A stretch of DNA of 64,000 bases from Macquaria australasica. Its lineage: Eukaryota > Chordata > Actinopteri > Centrarchiformes > Percichthyidae. How positions within the stretch are numbered: position 1 is the first letter of the stretch; each line of letters starts with the position of its first letter. Below, piece by piece: positions 23,013-35,900 of the stretch. The position numbers and the translations under genes were made by a program. The stretch covers positions 124,001-188,000 of the forward strand of contig SEMN01000270.1 in the NCBI GenBank assembly GCA_005408345.1, in the 5' to 3' direction. Below the pieces are notes generated by a model that ran no database searches, was not told the origin of the DNA, and saw only the letters and a list, made by a program, of their open reading frames with translations.

Positions 23013-23444
23013 ATAATCATACATCAACAGCGTTACTGTTCTCTAATGAGTGTAAAACTGAGCATCTTATTAACTCCAAAATAGTGCCCCTTAGATACAA
23101 CAATAGCCTTAGTTGCTGACTGAGCCCAAGGGTGTTTTCTATATTATGTCTAGAATAATCTACTGAGGAAGTCAAACAGCACAATAAAGCTGCCGTTATT
23201 ACTTATTAATGAAGTATACTAAAAGATAAAGATTTGTCTGGTTCACTGTTCAGTTTGTGACACGTATATCTTGGCTTGATCATCACCAAGGTTGAGCTGC
23301 TCTTTGACCGGGTTGTTGATTGACAAAACCAAGTTCAGCAGTTAAACAACTTCAGGTATTTCCCACAAGGAGGCAAGACGGAAAGAGTAGCACGCTGAGG
23401 AACATATACACTCACTGCTGAATCAGGTAGAAGACTGGCAGAAG

Positions 23445-26018
23445 ATGGAGGCAGTGAGGAGGTGGAGGGCGGACTGGAGGTATCCCACTACTCTGCTGTG
23501 CATGTATGGATTCTTCAGCACAGTCAAACCCCTGGAGCCTTTCCTCATCCCATACTTGACAGGACCGGACAAGAATCTGACGACAGAACAGGTATGAAAG
23601 CAAAGACAAATGACTAAATGACTGAAATCATGAATCAGAATATAATAATACAAATCAGACAGTCAAAAGAAGTATACAGTGTTTTAGTTTCCCACCAAAA
23701 CCTAATATGCCTAATGTACTTACTTTTTAGTATTTGCAGAAATTACATTTACATGTTAAATTATGACAAAATAACCATGTTGGTGAATCACAGTAAAGAG
23801 TTAAATATAGTCTTTATTACTTGAGTGGTAAAAATCCAATCATAGTTATAAAACCTGATTTATTGCTATGAAGCAATACAGTTCCTGTCTTACATGCAAT
23901 GGCCTCATCAGGTAAACAATCAAATTTTCCCGGTGTGGACGTACTCCTACCTGTCTGTGCTGGTGCCGGTGTTCCTGCTGACTGACTGGCTGCGTTACAA
24001 GCCTGTGGTGGTGTTCCAGTGTGTCACCCTCTTCATCACCACAGCAATGCTACTCTGGACAAAGAGTGCAGCAGCCATGCAGGCCATGCAGTTCTTCTAT
24101 GCGATGGCGACAGCCAGCGAGGTGGCCTATTTCTCCTACATCTACAGGTCATGTACTGTAGCTCAAAGGGCAGAACAAATGCCAGTGCTGCCAGGTGTCA
24201 AGGGTCAGGGGTTTGAATTTTGCATTGTTGGGACAGACGTGACATTTTTTAATATGTTGTTTATTACAGTGTAGTGGATCTGAAGAGGTACCGGAAAGCC
24301 ACCTCTTACAGCCGCAGTGTCCAGCTCCTGGGGTACACAGTGGGCTCTGTGCTGGGCCAGCTGCTCATCAGCTTCAACCTCATGTCCTACAACAACATCA
24401 TGGTTTTAACTCTAGTTCTCACCATCATCGCTCTCTTCACTTCCTGCCTCCTACCAATGCCACAGCAGAGCATGTTCTTTCACCGCAGACATACTGGACA
24501 GAAAACAGCAGCAGAGGTTACAAAGAGGCATGTAGATGGGACTGGGGATGCAACAGAGCACACAAGCGGATCAAAGGCATCCCTGGAAGAAATAAGAGAT
24601 GAAAAGGTGGAGAAAAGAGGAGAAACAGAGCATGGAGCAGAAAAAGGACAGGATGAAAAAGGGCCTAAGGGTGAGGTCCTTGAGGAGTCGGTTGGTGGAG
24701 GAAGCTGCAGCCAAGTCCTCATCCAACTGTGGAGGGACTTCCGCCAGTGCTATTCCTCCAGACAGCTGCTCTACTGGTCAGTGTGGTGGGCAATGGCCAC
24801 CTGCGGCTATAACCAGACTGTCAACTATGTGCAGGTCAGTTGTGTAGGAAACATGAAATACTAAAGTGACCATTAAAAAGCCACACACCTACTTTCTTTG
24901 TACATATTTATCAAGTTATCACTTTCACTTGTGTGTGTGTGAGATCAGTACCTCCAAATCACCTAAATGATCACTGCAATATACCCTGCAGGTGCTGTGG
25001 GAACATGTACAACCTTCTCAGAACTTCAGCATCTACAATGGAGGCGTGGAGGCAGTGTCCAACCTGTTGGGTAAGCAACATAATATAATAGTTTCCAGTG
25101 CAGAATTATAGACTAGGAAAAGGAAAAAAGCCAAAAACAAATAGAACCCAGTGTTTGACTGTCCACTTGTTGTGGCCACTATATGGAATGCTATTTGATT
25201 ACAAAAAGGAAATGACAGCTTTTGGTGACATTAAACCCATTTTCTCAGTGCTTATTCAATTGCCATCTCTACCACAATCATCCTGAATTGATGTGTTTTG
25301 CAGGTGCAGCAACAGCCTATGGTATAGGCTTCACTGAGGTGAGATGGGATCAGTGGGGAGAGCTGGCCCTGGGCGGTTTCTCTGGACTCGGGGCAACAGC
25401 ACTCTTCCTCATGACCTTCATCGGCAACATCTGGGTCTGCTACGTTGGTTACGCCATTTTCAAGTGCCTATACATGCTGCTGATAACAATAGCCATGTAA
25501 GAGTGTTATATGATTAAAGGGGCTGTTTTACCCCATAATTCAGACCTAATTTTATTGCAGGCAGAACAGGAAAAAGAACATTTAAATGAACAAAACACAA
25601 TGCTTCTCTTAGGTACCAGATTGCAGCTGACCTGTCAATGGAAAGATATGCACTGGTCTTTGGAGTAAACAACTTTGGAGCATTGGCTCTACAGACGATC
25701 ATCACTTCTGTTGTGGTTGACAGTGGGGGACTGGGCTTGGGCATCATTCCTCAGGTGAGCAGTCTGATCACAAAACATCAGTCAAGTCTTCTGTAGTTGT
25801 AGCACAAGTGTTTATATGTCCACTCACCACTGTCACGGAAGCATACTGTGTGCTTTTTTTTTTTGCAGTTCACCATATATGCCAGCTACTTCTCTGCCAT
25901 CGCTGCTGTTTTTTCACTTCGGGGACTGTTTACCATTTGGAGAGCACAGAGAAGAAGCAAAGAGTCCACCCCTTCAGTCAAAAACGAACCTCCAGACTCT
26001 CACAAACACAGTTTCTGA
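23445..26018 (+). CDS. slc19a3b: slc19a3 copy 2, thiamine transporter 2-like (7 exons)
   Basis: Inferred exons are 23445-23591, 23912-24147, 24270-24834, 24992-25070, 25304-25496, 25613-25754 and 25869-26018, 504 codons with stop, all GT-AG. The protein is the tandem paralogue of the preceding gene and keeps the SLC19 signatures: EPFLIPYLTGPDKNL, FPVWTYSYLSVLVPVFLLTD, ASEVAYFSYIYS, LPMPQQSMFFHRR, YSSRQLLYWSVWWAMATCGY, SIYNGGVEAVSN and CYVGYAIFKCLYMLL, with a charged tail ending SHKHSF. The cytosolic loop after the sixth membrane segment is expanded and very rich in Glu, Lys and Gly. Its last three introns match copy 1 in position and phase, but the 5' half differs: this copy has introns after YIY and after NYVQ that copy 1 lacks. 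It is convergent with agfg1. Confidence 0.9.
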
Positions 26019-26995
26019 ATACATACCAGCTGAGCTAATCACTTGTGCTTTTGGTCCCCACTGTGTCCAAGTGGCCACATGCTGGTTTAAAAGCAAGAAG
26101 CTTCAAATTACTGACTGCAACATCATCAATATAAATCTTCTTTTTATACAAAACAAATATACAAGGTTTTCATACATCCATATAAATGAATGGTTTGGTC
26201 ATTTCTTCTTACTTAAAATTCATTTTAATATATATACTGTATATATTTACATATTAACTTAAAATTCTCTAATACCCAATTTAAGTGGTTTTCAGCTCAT
26301 CAGCCATTCCTGTTGTCCACTTATGGATGTGGTTGACTGTAGTTCAGAAGTGTTGTGACCTGCCTGCTCTGTCAGCAGGGCAGGGGATGGCAGAGAAATG
26401 AGTCCCCTGCCCGTCCCTGATGCAGCAGTCACTCCCTCTTTCACTCTCTCATTTCTCACCAACAGGATAGGCTTTTTTTTTTTCTTTAGTGAGAACAGTT
26501 TACCCAAAATGATCCTGCACAGTTTGGTTCTTCACAAATACAGTAAGTGGCAGTACCCATTAGCTTTTCCAAGCAACAGTTCTGTCTTAACAAATCTTGT
26601 GTGTTAGATACAAATACTGATATGCACAAAGAGCTAATTTGCTAAAAGAAAAAAAGAATATGTACAGAATTGCAGCATAATGAATGGGATATACTGTATG
26701 CAATAACTTAGTTTTCAGCCAGTTTGATTATACATTGTGGTTCAGTAGAGGCCAGTTCACAGGTTAAATAGAGAAGAGGGGACCAACCTCTCTCTCTACA
26801 CACACCATCACTTTGTTTTGTAGCCATGGACAGTGTCAGCATGACTGTCATATTGTTCCATCTGTGACAAACTGCGATAGAAAATACAAATCCTTACAAA
26901 CATTGTGTTTTTAAAGCTACTTGTGAAACAAAACAGTGCAATAGGTGCAAGCGCGCCAGTTGTTGACCCTGTAGTGGAGCTGATTGGATGGATCG
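26019..26995. other. convergent 3' ends of slc19a3 copy 2 and agfg1
   Basis: This non-coding, AT-rich region should hold both 3' UTRs. No strong AATAAA was identified for either gene. Open frames here have no family resemblance. Confidence 0.55.
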
Positions 26996-29900
26996 CTATA
27001 AGAAGGGATTCGTTGAGGAGCCTCCTGCTGGATATTGTGCAGATGGCCCCGCACCCTGGAAGAAAAAAGGGATACACAAACACACAATCAGAAACACTTA
27101 GCACCGAGAGGGGGGTCAAAATAAATCCACTATCCATTAATATAAAATGATCATGTCTAGTTTTAGTCCAAACACTGGTGTTTTCATTATTAGTACAGAC
27201 ACAATAGTGACAATGTAACCAATGGTCTATTCAATGGAACTAAAAAGGAAGAATAAAGTGATTAATCTCTATGAACAATCATCTTGGCCCATGGGATCGA
27301 AGCCCCTTCATTCCTCTGTATAAAACTCATTTCTGCTACAGGAAATCATTCCATGTAGCCCTCTTACTAACCAGGAAGGGGTTGCTAGAGATCATAGGTC
27401 CAGCCATCGCCTGCCCGAAAGGAGTCACAACAGGCTTGGCCTGGCCAAAGGCTGGATATCCTCCACCTAAAAGACATGTACAAGTTAATTTAGGAGATGT
27501 GATGGAATACCCACCCAGCAAATGAATTATAGCAACAACAAACCAAAAAGGACTCATGTTGGACTCCTTTCACACATGTTCAACTGAGCAAACCTAACCC
27601 AGAGTAGAATTTGCATGACTGGATTTAAGGGAAGTAAATGCAACAATGTGACGACTACTCCATCAGATGCACATCCAAGCTTGAATTTCAGCATAGTTAT
27701 TAATGCAGATATGTCTACATCCATATGATCTACACAGACACACACCGTTGGGTTGCTGGGGATAAGCAGGAGGCTGTGGGAACGGAGCCTGGCCAGGAAA
27801 CGGTTGCTGGAAGGTTCCACTAAAGCTGGTGGGCAGGTTGAAGGCTGCAGCATTCCCAAATCCAGCTGGCATACTCATGGAGCCTGTGCCAAATGATGCT
27901 GCAACACAGCAGGACAGCAACGGGTTAAAAGAAGCCAAAATAAGACATCTACAGGCATATGATAAAATAACCTATTGTTTAATTTTATTTTCAAAATTAA
28001 AACAAGAATTTTACAGCACACACACTTGCCGACAAAATGTTATATTACACAGGAGCTGGCACACATCAGCAAAAAACAAACAAACAAACAAATGCAAATA
28101 CTAAGATGTTATTAATATCAACAGTTTGTTATAAAGCAATACACTAGAAGTAAACTTAAATGAGTGAGACAATAAACAACTAGGGATTACAGAACAGTCA
28201 ACAAGAAAACAAAAAAAGGCATTGCTATAACAAATTAGTAAATAGAAATGCATCAGTTACACTATGAAGAAAGTTTGGTCACCGTCCCTTTAGCAGGTGA
28301 ATAACTGCACAGGTGATCTGGTAATCCATAGTGTGGCTCCCAATGCCAAAATTGTCCATTTAACTCTTTCCCTCTGAGATCTTCAGAATCTCACAGTATA
28401 TGCATCTGTACAGCTTAAACACATGCAAATGTGGATTAAGGTTGTCTCCAGACAAGCCTTAGGAAAAAGAGGGATTTTAAGAACAAGAGTCAGACATGGT
28501 GCTTCAACACTTGTAGTAAGTGTAGCACCAGTGTCTGATTTCTGATGACCACACAGGAGCACGACATTCCCACAGTGCAACAGGTGGAATCAAACTGTGG
28601 TAAGTAAGATATCCAATATCTGGTAGAAATGCTACATCCAATGCCCACTAAACAATGTCAACGACTGGAGTTACAGTTGATTGAATATGCAAGCAAATCC
28701 AACAAGGTTATGGCTCAAGTCTTAAAGACTCAACCGTTTTCATTGTTCTTACGGGGTTTTTTCATTGAATGAAGCATTTTATGACACTACCAAGCTAATG
28801 AATGACTAGATGATTCTTAGTGTACATTACAGTGCATAGTTAGTTTTATTAATTTAATGTCTTCAAAAATGGCAGAAGAAAGTTTATGTGTCTTCTTAAC
28901 TGATAAAAGGAAAATGTTGAGGAAGCCATTATTAGTGCATTCACAGGAAGCCAATAGAGGGCACTAGGGCACTGCCCGTCTTCAGAAAAAAACATCTAGG
29001 TACAACAATCATGACATTTTAATCACAATTAAATTACATGACTCTAATCACTCTCTCCATATGAATGTGGAAATTGATTATTGTTGCTTAATCCATGATA
29101 ACCAAGATTTTCCAAGGATTCATTTTACACTCTGGCTCAACTTATCCCATTCTTCCCTAGCTATTGTATAGTTTGTCAAACCCCATATTTCAGAATGTTG
29201 TGATTACTTTTACCTCTACAACATTTTCCTGATAGATTTGCTAAAGGAACAAGAAGGCACTGCCAGAGCAAGGCACATGAGAGCAAAAGAGAAGCAGAGA
29301 GCACAAGGGAACCTACCAAAGGCAGGAGGATAACCCTGCCCATGAAGAACCCTCATCAAGTCTGTCCAGCATGGCAAGGGCAATCAGACAGACAACTGAA
29401 TCTCAATTTCTGCACCTTATTGTCTCTTTCATCTCTCTTGTGCACACCAGTAAATGGCAACGCTAGTCCTGTTATTCATTTCCACAGTGATCAAAATTAG
29501 CAATCAGCACTTCTTCATGTTATAATGTTCTCTTCTACTTGCCTGATTGGTTGCCTCTGTGTTTGGCAGTGTGGTCTGAGGCATACTGATTGCTGCTTGG
29601 GCAAAGGTTGCCACTTTGGGTGTGCAAGGAAATCTAACAAATAATACACTTACTGTACGATAATGTAACACACCTGCATTTTTCACATAAAATTATTTTA
29701 ATCTGCACTACTGCACTAATTGACTGAGTTGACTGGGTGGTGTACTATATATGCTACACATTCACAGACACACACACAAACACGAACACACCTGCTGCTG
29801 CTGCTGCCGCCGCTGCTGCAGCCGCCATATTTGCTGTTCTGCCGTTGCTCTGGAATGGGTTGGTGGGAGCTGCTGCTGGGGCAACTCCAGCAGCTACAAA

Positions 29901-32900
29901 CGGATTAGTTGACTGAGCTGTTAAAGAGAGGCATCAAGTCACCAAACACGTGTACAGTGTGAAACAGAACAATAAGGTGAATTACCTAAACATGTTAAAA
30001 ACAAAAGCATTGATACATGGAGGATGTCCCATTTCAATGTGTTGCTGTCCACTGTCAGTGGTCTCCCCCCACTCCCACTTCAAATCCCTGGAACACAAAT
30101 TATCTCCTGTTGATGACCTTTTCAACATTAGCGTCCTTCAACCAAACTGATCATGGCAAATTAAGATTTGCATCAAAAACACTGCTGTAATTTTATAGCA
30201 CATACAGTCTACATTTTTCTGAACAAAATGTACCCATTACTAGTGAGGCAAGTTGGCTAAAAAGAAACAAAAACTCCTGAGAGAGTGAAGCTTATCCATG
30301 TCTGACATTACATGATGATTTTTCACAGAACGGAACTTTCTGCAGATTGATGATCCACCCTCATTTTCTGATCACATCTGAAACCTGGAACCAGAAAAGA
30401 CCTCAAGATCCCATAAGGGTACAAAAATTGTCAACTGTAAAATCCAACCTGCCGGATCTAGCTATAATTACCTATAGCACACTGTACCTCACGCTGGGAT
30501 TATCCCTTGCTTTCAACATTACTTTCAAGTTTCTAAACCATTACTGATTTTAGTTTGGGAGCACAATGAGCACAAACCATCAGAAAACAGCCTGTAGGTT
30601 CACTCACCTCCGAAACCTTGAGCCATGCCAGGCAGGGCCTGCTGTGCTTGTGCTGTTGACACCCCAGTCTCTGGGCCAAAAATGCCCCTGCAGTGAAACA
30701 AAGTCAACCCATAAGCTTATCAGGAAAGCCAGGAAAAAAGACCAGAGACCACTGAACAATCTTGTGTGATGGGAGTGTGGTCATTGTATGTTTGTAGGTC
30801 AAGTTGCTTAGTATAATAAACTGTATTTAGCTGCACATTTAGACTGCCCCACTATAGGAGGGGCTTACTGTGATGTGTGTGTTTAGTGTCTCACCCTTTT
30901 GAGGTGCCGGTGGGGTTGTAAACACTGGTGGCAGGGGCTGGGGAGCTGAAGACAGTATCAAGCTCTGCCAAAGCAGCATAGCGGTCCCCCCCTGCTGGTT
31001 GCTTCTGAGGCAAACCACCCACTCCTGCTGCTGCGGCTGCGGCTGAGCTCACCCCACCAGGAATACCACCTCCTGGAACAGAAGCACATAACAGCAGAGC
31101 CGAGTTCAATCCACCTCAACTCAACTAATCTAGGAGGAAAATTCAAATATCACAGACAAACAAAAGTCCGGAGATAGCTGCCATATTCAACCTATTAAAA
31201 ATGATGGGGAATAAATGTTCAATCATTAGGGAATTTGCATTCTCTAGCACAGAAATACAGTTTGTAATACGAACAAATCATTAGGGAATTTGCATTCTCT
31301 AGCACAGAAATACAGTTTGTAATACGAACAAATCATTAGGGAATTTGCATTCTCTAGCACAGAAATACAGTTTGTAATACGAACAAAATAAACTAGCACC
31401 AACCCAGTACAATCCACAGATGCTCGAGTGCCAGAATCTGACATTAAAACTCTCCAATGAAACCACTACATATTAAAGCAAGGAGGTATTTCCACCATGT
31501 GCAGTGGCCTGTTGTCTTTACACAGGCTGGTTCAGTAGCACTGAGGCCAGTGGGCTGATTTTGAAAAAAATAATAATAGTACGGCCATCTCAATATACAT
31601 CCAAGCCTCGACTAAGCCAAAAGTTAAGTGATACAGTATTACAAAATTGCTAGAAAATGTAAATCAACTCTGTTTTGAGAGAGACTGTGCCTGTCCCTGC
31701 ACTGGGAAGAAGACTCATATGGACTTAAATCTATGCGCCTGTTGCATAATGTTTTTAGTTGTGTCAACCTTACCATATTTTTTTTGGGTCAACCTCTATC
31801 CCTACAATTGAGATCTATGAAACAGGCTATGCAGGAGAAGTTTACCTTGCTCTGTTTTGGCAGAGCTTAACACGTTATCCAGGTCAGCCAGGGCTGCGTA
31901 TCTATCGGCAGGGAGGCTAGTACTCTGTACAGCATCTCTGCCAGTGCCTGTGGAGTTACTCTGGGAGGAGGAACTGAAGGATCCAAAGTCAGCACTACAC
32001 GATTTGGGGAAGTTGTCAAAATTTGCAAAATTGGCATTTGCTAGTCCCCCTGAGGCGCTACCTGCATGAAAGAGAGAGATTAAAAAGTCATAAGGGGACC
32101 TCGATTGTTGGTTTTGAGTAACAGCATTAACAGGGTGGAGAGGGAGATAAGAAGCTGCATGGAGGGTAAAGTTGGGGTGGAGTCAGGCTGGGGCTGGGAT
32201 ACCTTCATTATCTATAGAACACTTCTAAAACATGTCCTCTGCAACACTGCACTATGCTGGCTCTCCGTTAGCCTATGAACCTAAAGAACGCATAAAATTT
32301 GCATTTATTTGTTAAGGAGGCACATGATGTGCAGAACAGCACCTTTCTTGAGTGCCTCGGTTACATCCAAGTCCAGCACCATACTGTGGATCAAGGGAGT
32401 TACAGACAAAACCAAGCCAAAATGTATTAACAGTGACATTGAAAACAACTTGATCATTCAGTGGAAAAGATCTTTAGTCTGCCAGCCACACTGTAGACAT
32501 TTCTGAGCTCTGAAATGAGTAGGCCGTCACTTTCAACCTGATCTAAGATTGTTACTAGGGAAACAAACAACTATTACACATTAGTCATTGCTTTTTTAGA
32601 GCAGAAAAAAACAACAAAGAAAACCGATGAATGAACACTTTTTTTCTGCAAGAAAAAAAGCTTGTTCAAGAACGGCTTAGAATTTTACCACTGTAAATAC
32701 CTATGTGTAATTTGTAGCACACTATGTTTATGTTTAACACCCATGCTAATGCAGGCACTTCCTCCCTGTTTAATGTCAATTTCAGTTTCTCGTGCATACC
32801 AAGAACTCAATTATGGAGAACTGATTTGTTCGAAATGCAATAAAAAGGTGTGATGCGTCACAATATTTACTGCTTAACAAAGCATAACAAAAGACTTTGG

Positions 32901-35900
32901 ATACTGAGCTACCTTGGACACAGCATTAGTCTTTGTGACCTTGAAGGGAAGAGAAGGCAATTTTTAGTAATGACACTGAAACCTCCACACCAGTTAAATC
33001 TCAACCAGTGGTTTAATAGCATTCCTATCTGCTAATGGTAAATACTGTTTTAACAAGTAGGATGCCTGATAATACTGGGAGATCCTACAAGAAAATACTA
33101 ATAAGCATTTAGAAGCATTTGCCATTAGCAGATATAAACCTTCTCTGATCAGTGGTCATCTGAGGAACTGAAATTGAGAGGCTTGAGAATACCAGGCACA
33201 TCTGGTATTTATTAGCTATTGTTTCCTCATATCTAAACCTGCTCCTAATGATGGTTTTAAAGTAAACCCAAAAGCTTGAAACAGCAAATATGCCTATGTC
33301 CTTTTCTGGAGTAAATCCACCATCATAGGACTCATTGGGTATCTTTCTTTGGGTTTCTTTTATTACTTCTTATATAAGATACTGAACTGCAGAAAATGTA
33401 CTAAGTTACTCATCATAAATAACTGATGGAACAGACCTTAAGGACACAGTGTTCTTGTGTTTCCTAATTATTGCTCTGAAAGGAAAGGGACAGGATACAT
33501 TAAAAACAGTCAATGACTGTCTGATTCTATCCTGTTTTTAATCAAATTCTGTTCTCTATGATTCTCTTTCAATTGCTTTTTAATTTTGCATTGCTACCTT
33601 TTCATGACCTTCCATTTGGTCTATTCTCCATAGTGGTTCTCAATAATGACAGCAACAATTAAAGCTTATTGTCCCCGTTTTCAACCAGTGAGATTGTTAA
33701 CAGTGATTCAGAGTTACAGACACAAAAAGAGCATGCTGTACATGCTGAGGCACACATTACATCCAGAGAGAGGAGGATCAGAGAGACTACACATTAGAGA
33801 CGGTGGAAAGGGTGAAAGCTGTTAAAAGGGCAAACCCAGAGAGAGACTTACTGTGTGCACCCTGGAGAGGCAGAGCAGTGGCAAACTCACCCATACTGCG
33901 GCTGGATGAGAGCACAGTGAACGCTGGCAGCCAAAAATCAAAGAGGGAGGGAGAAATGGGGCAATGAGCAATGTAAGACAGGGCGGAGAAACAAAAGAAA
34001 AGATGTTAACTAAACCATAGGTAGAAATTAAAAGCGTGAAGTCAAAGCAAATCAACTGCTGCTGAATCAAAGGATGAAAAACACATGAGACAGAATGGAC
34101 AGCTTAGGCCAGATAGCACAGTCACTCAGTGTCTGAGAAAGGAATTATCTTACAAAGCCACGAAGATAGTTATCCATGTACACCTCCAGCAGAGGGCACT
34201 GTAGTACACAACCTGCCTGAGACTAGGGGGAGGAGGCATAACCTGCATACTGCACGTTATGTAAAACTGCATGAAGGGCTCGGAGGGAAATATGGACCAG
34301 AACGACAAACACAGGTGAGATGAGGACAACAGCATGCCCTTTATTACATATTTTAAGACCACAAAATACCAAATTAAAATGCCAGCTTTAGAAGCCAAGC
34401 ATAGATTCAACTAAATCACACAGTGCAAAATCCACACCAGGAATGCATGTATTTACACTAATGTTAAGCCCTGATTATATTCTTTAAAAAAAACAAAAAA
34501 CAAAACAACTATAATATTCTTATAGGGACATACAAAGTGTGGTTACGGTACTACAGCAGTAATTAACCTGGTGTTTCGTAGGTCCTATATCACTATAATC
34601 ATCTTCCTAATGAGTACACAGTGATCTTTACCTATTCATTCATGTTCGTGTAAAATGAAGCTTCCAAAGTAGGTCAAAATAAGAGATATGCTACAAGTGG
34701 CACTTAAGAGTGAATGATTCTAGTGTGTCTGCACTACCGTGCACAGTACTTCATGCTCCATGTCCTGAGTTTTTGGCCTCAGGCACATACCATGTAAACA
34801 TAACATCGTGTGTTAAACTGCAGCCAATGACAATTTGTGGAATTGTTTTGGAAAACAGAAATATGCATTATAGCATTGTTCTATTTGCCTTGAAGAAATT
34901 TATAAACCAAACTTTCAGATTTTGCTTAATTTCTTGGTCATAAAACTTAATTTGGATGACTAGAAAGTAATGTGACCATCTGGTGCACAGAGGTCTTTTA
35001 AATTTGACACTGGATGAATGGACATTGCGCTTATGGAAAGGCGTTACAACAGTTAAAATATGAATGGCAACAAAATAGGTGAATTGACAGAAAACATGGC
35101 TGACAATCTGCTGCATGAGAATAGGTTGTTTGTGTTTAGCCTATATGTACATTCTCAAGTGTGTGTGTGTACATAATTATACAAGTTAATATCTTTATGT
35201 GAGAGTGATTTGGATGTGTGCCATTTGTCCAGTGAAGAGAACTTGCTCTACCTGTATTTGAGAGATGGAATGGGGCTTGGGGTGCAGAGGGGAAACCACC
35301 TGTTGACCCAGAAGTGCTCCCGAATGCATCAAAGTTAGCAAAGTCTGCATTTGCGCTGGCATTCTGTGCTGCTGGAGGTGGTGTCAGGATGGATTCAGAC
35401 AGATGAGCAAAAAAAAAAAAAAACACAATGAGAGGAAAACAATGGATGAGATAATAATAGAATGGATTTATACATATAATGACAAAAGGCATGGATGACA
35501 GACTGCAAAACAATTACAATGGAATATGTGCTAAATATGAGAGATAATCATAGAGTGGTGTCGCATAACAATAAAATGCATAGCAACTTAAAAGGCAGGC
35601 AAGATAGTCTCATGTTCACCCTCTCCCACGAGACACTGCCTGGACTCCTTGCCGAGCACATGGCATATACAGTTAAGTGTGTGCGTAGCACTACACACAT
35701 CATTAATCTCAGCAAACATGAGCACAGATGTACACCTCAATGTGGAGATGTGTGGATGCCACTTTAGTCACTGCATTAAGGGTGAGTCTTGATGGCTCTT
35801 TGAGGGGGAAATGAGGACATTATCCTCCACGGGAAGCAAACACTAATAGCCCTATGTTACATGCATTAGTAACCATAGAGATGCGTCTGTCCATAGCACC

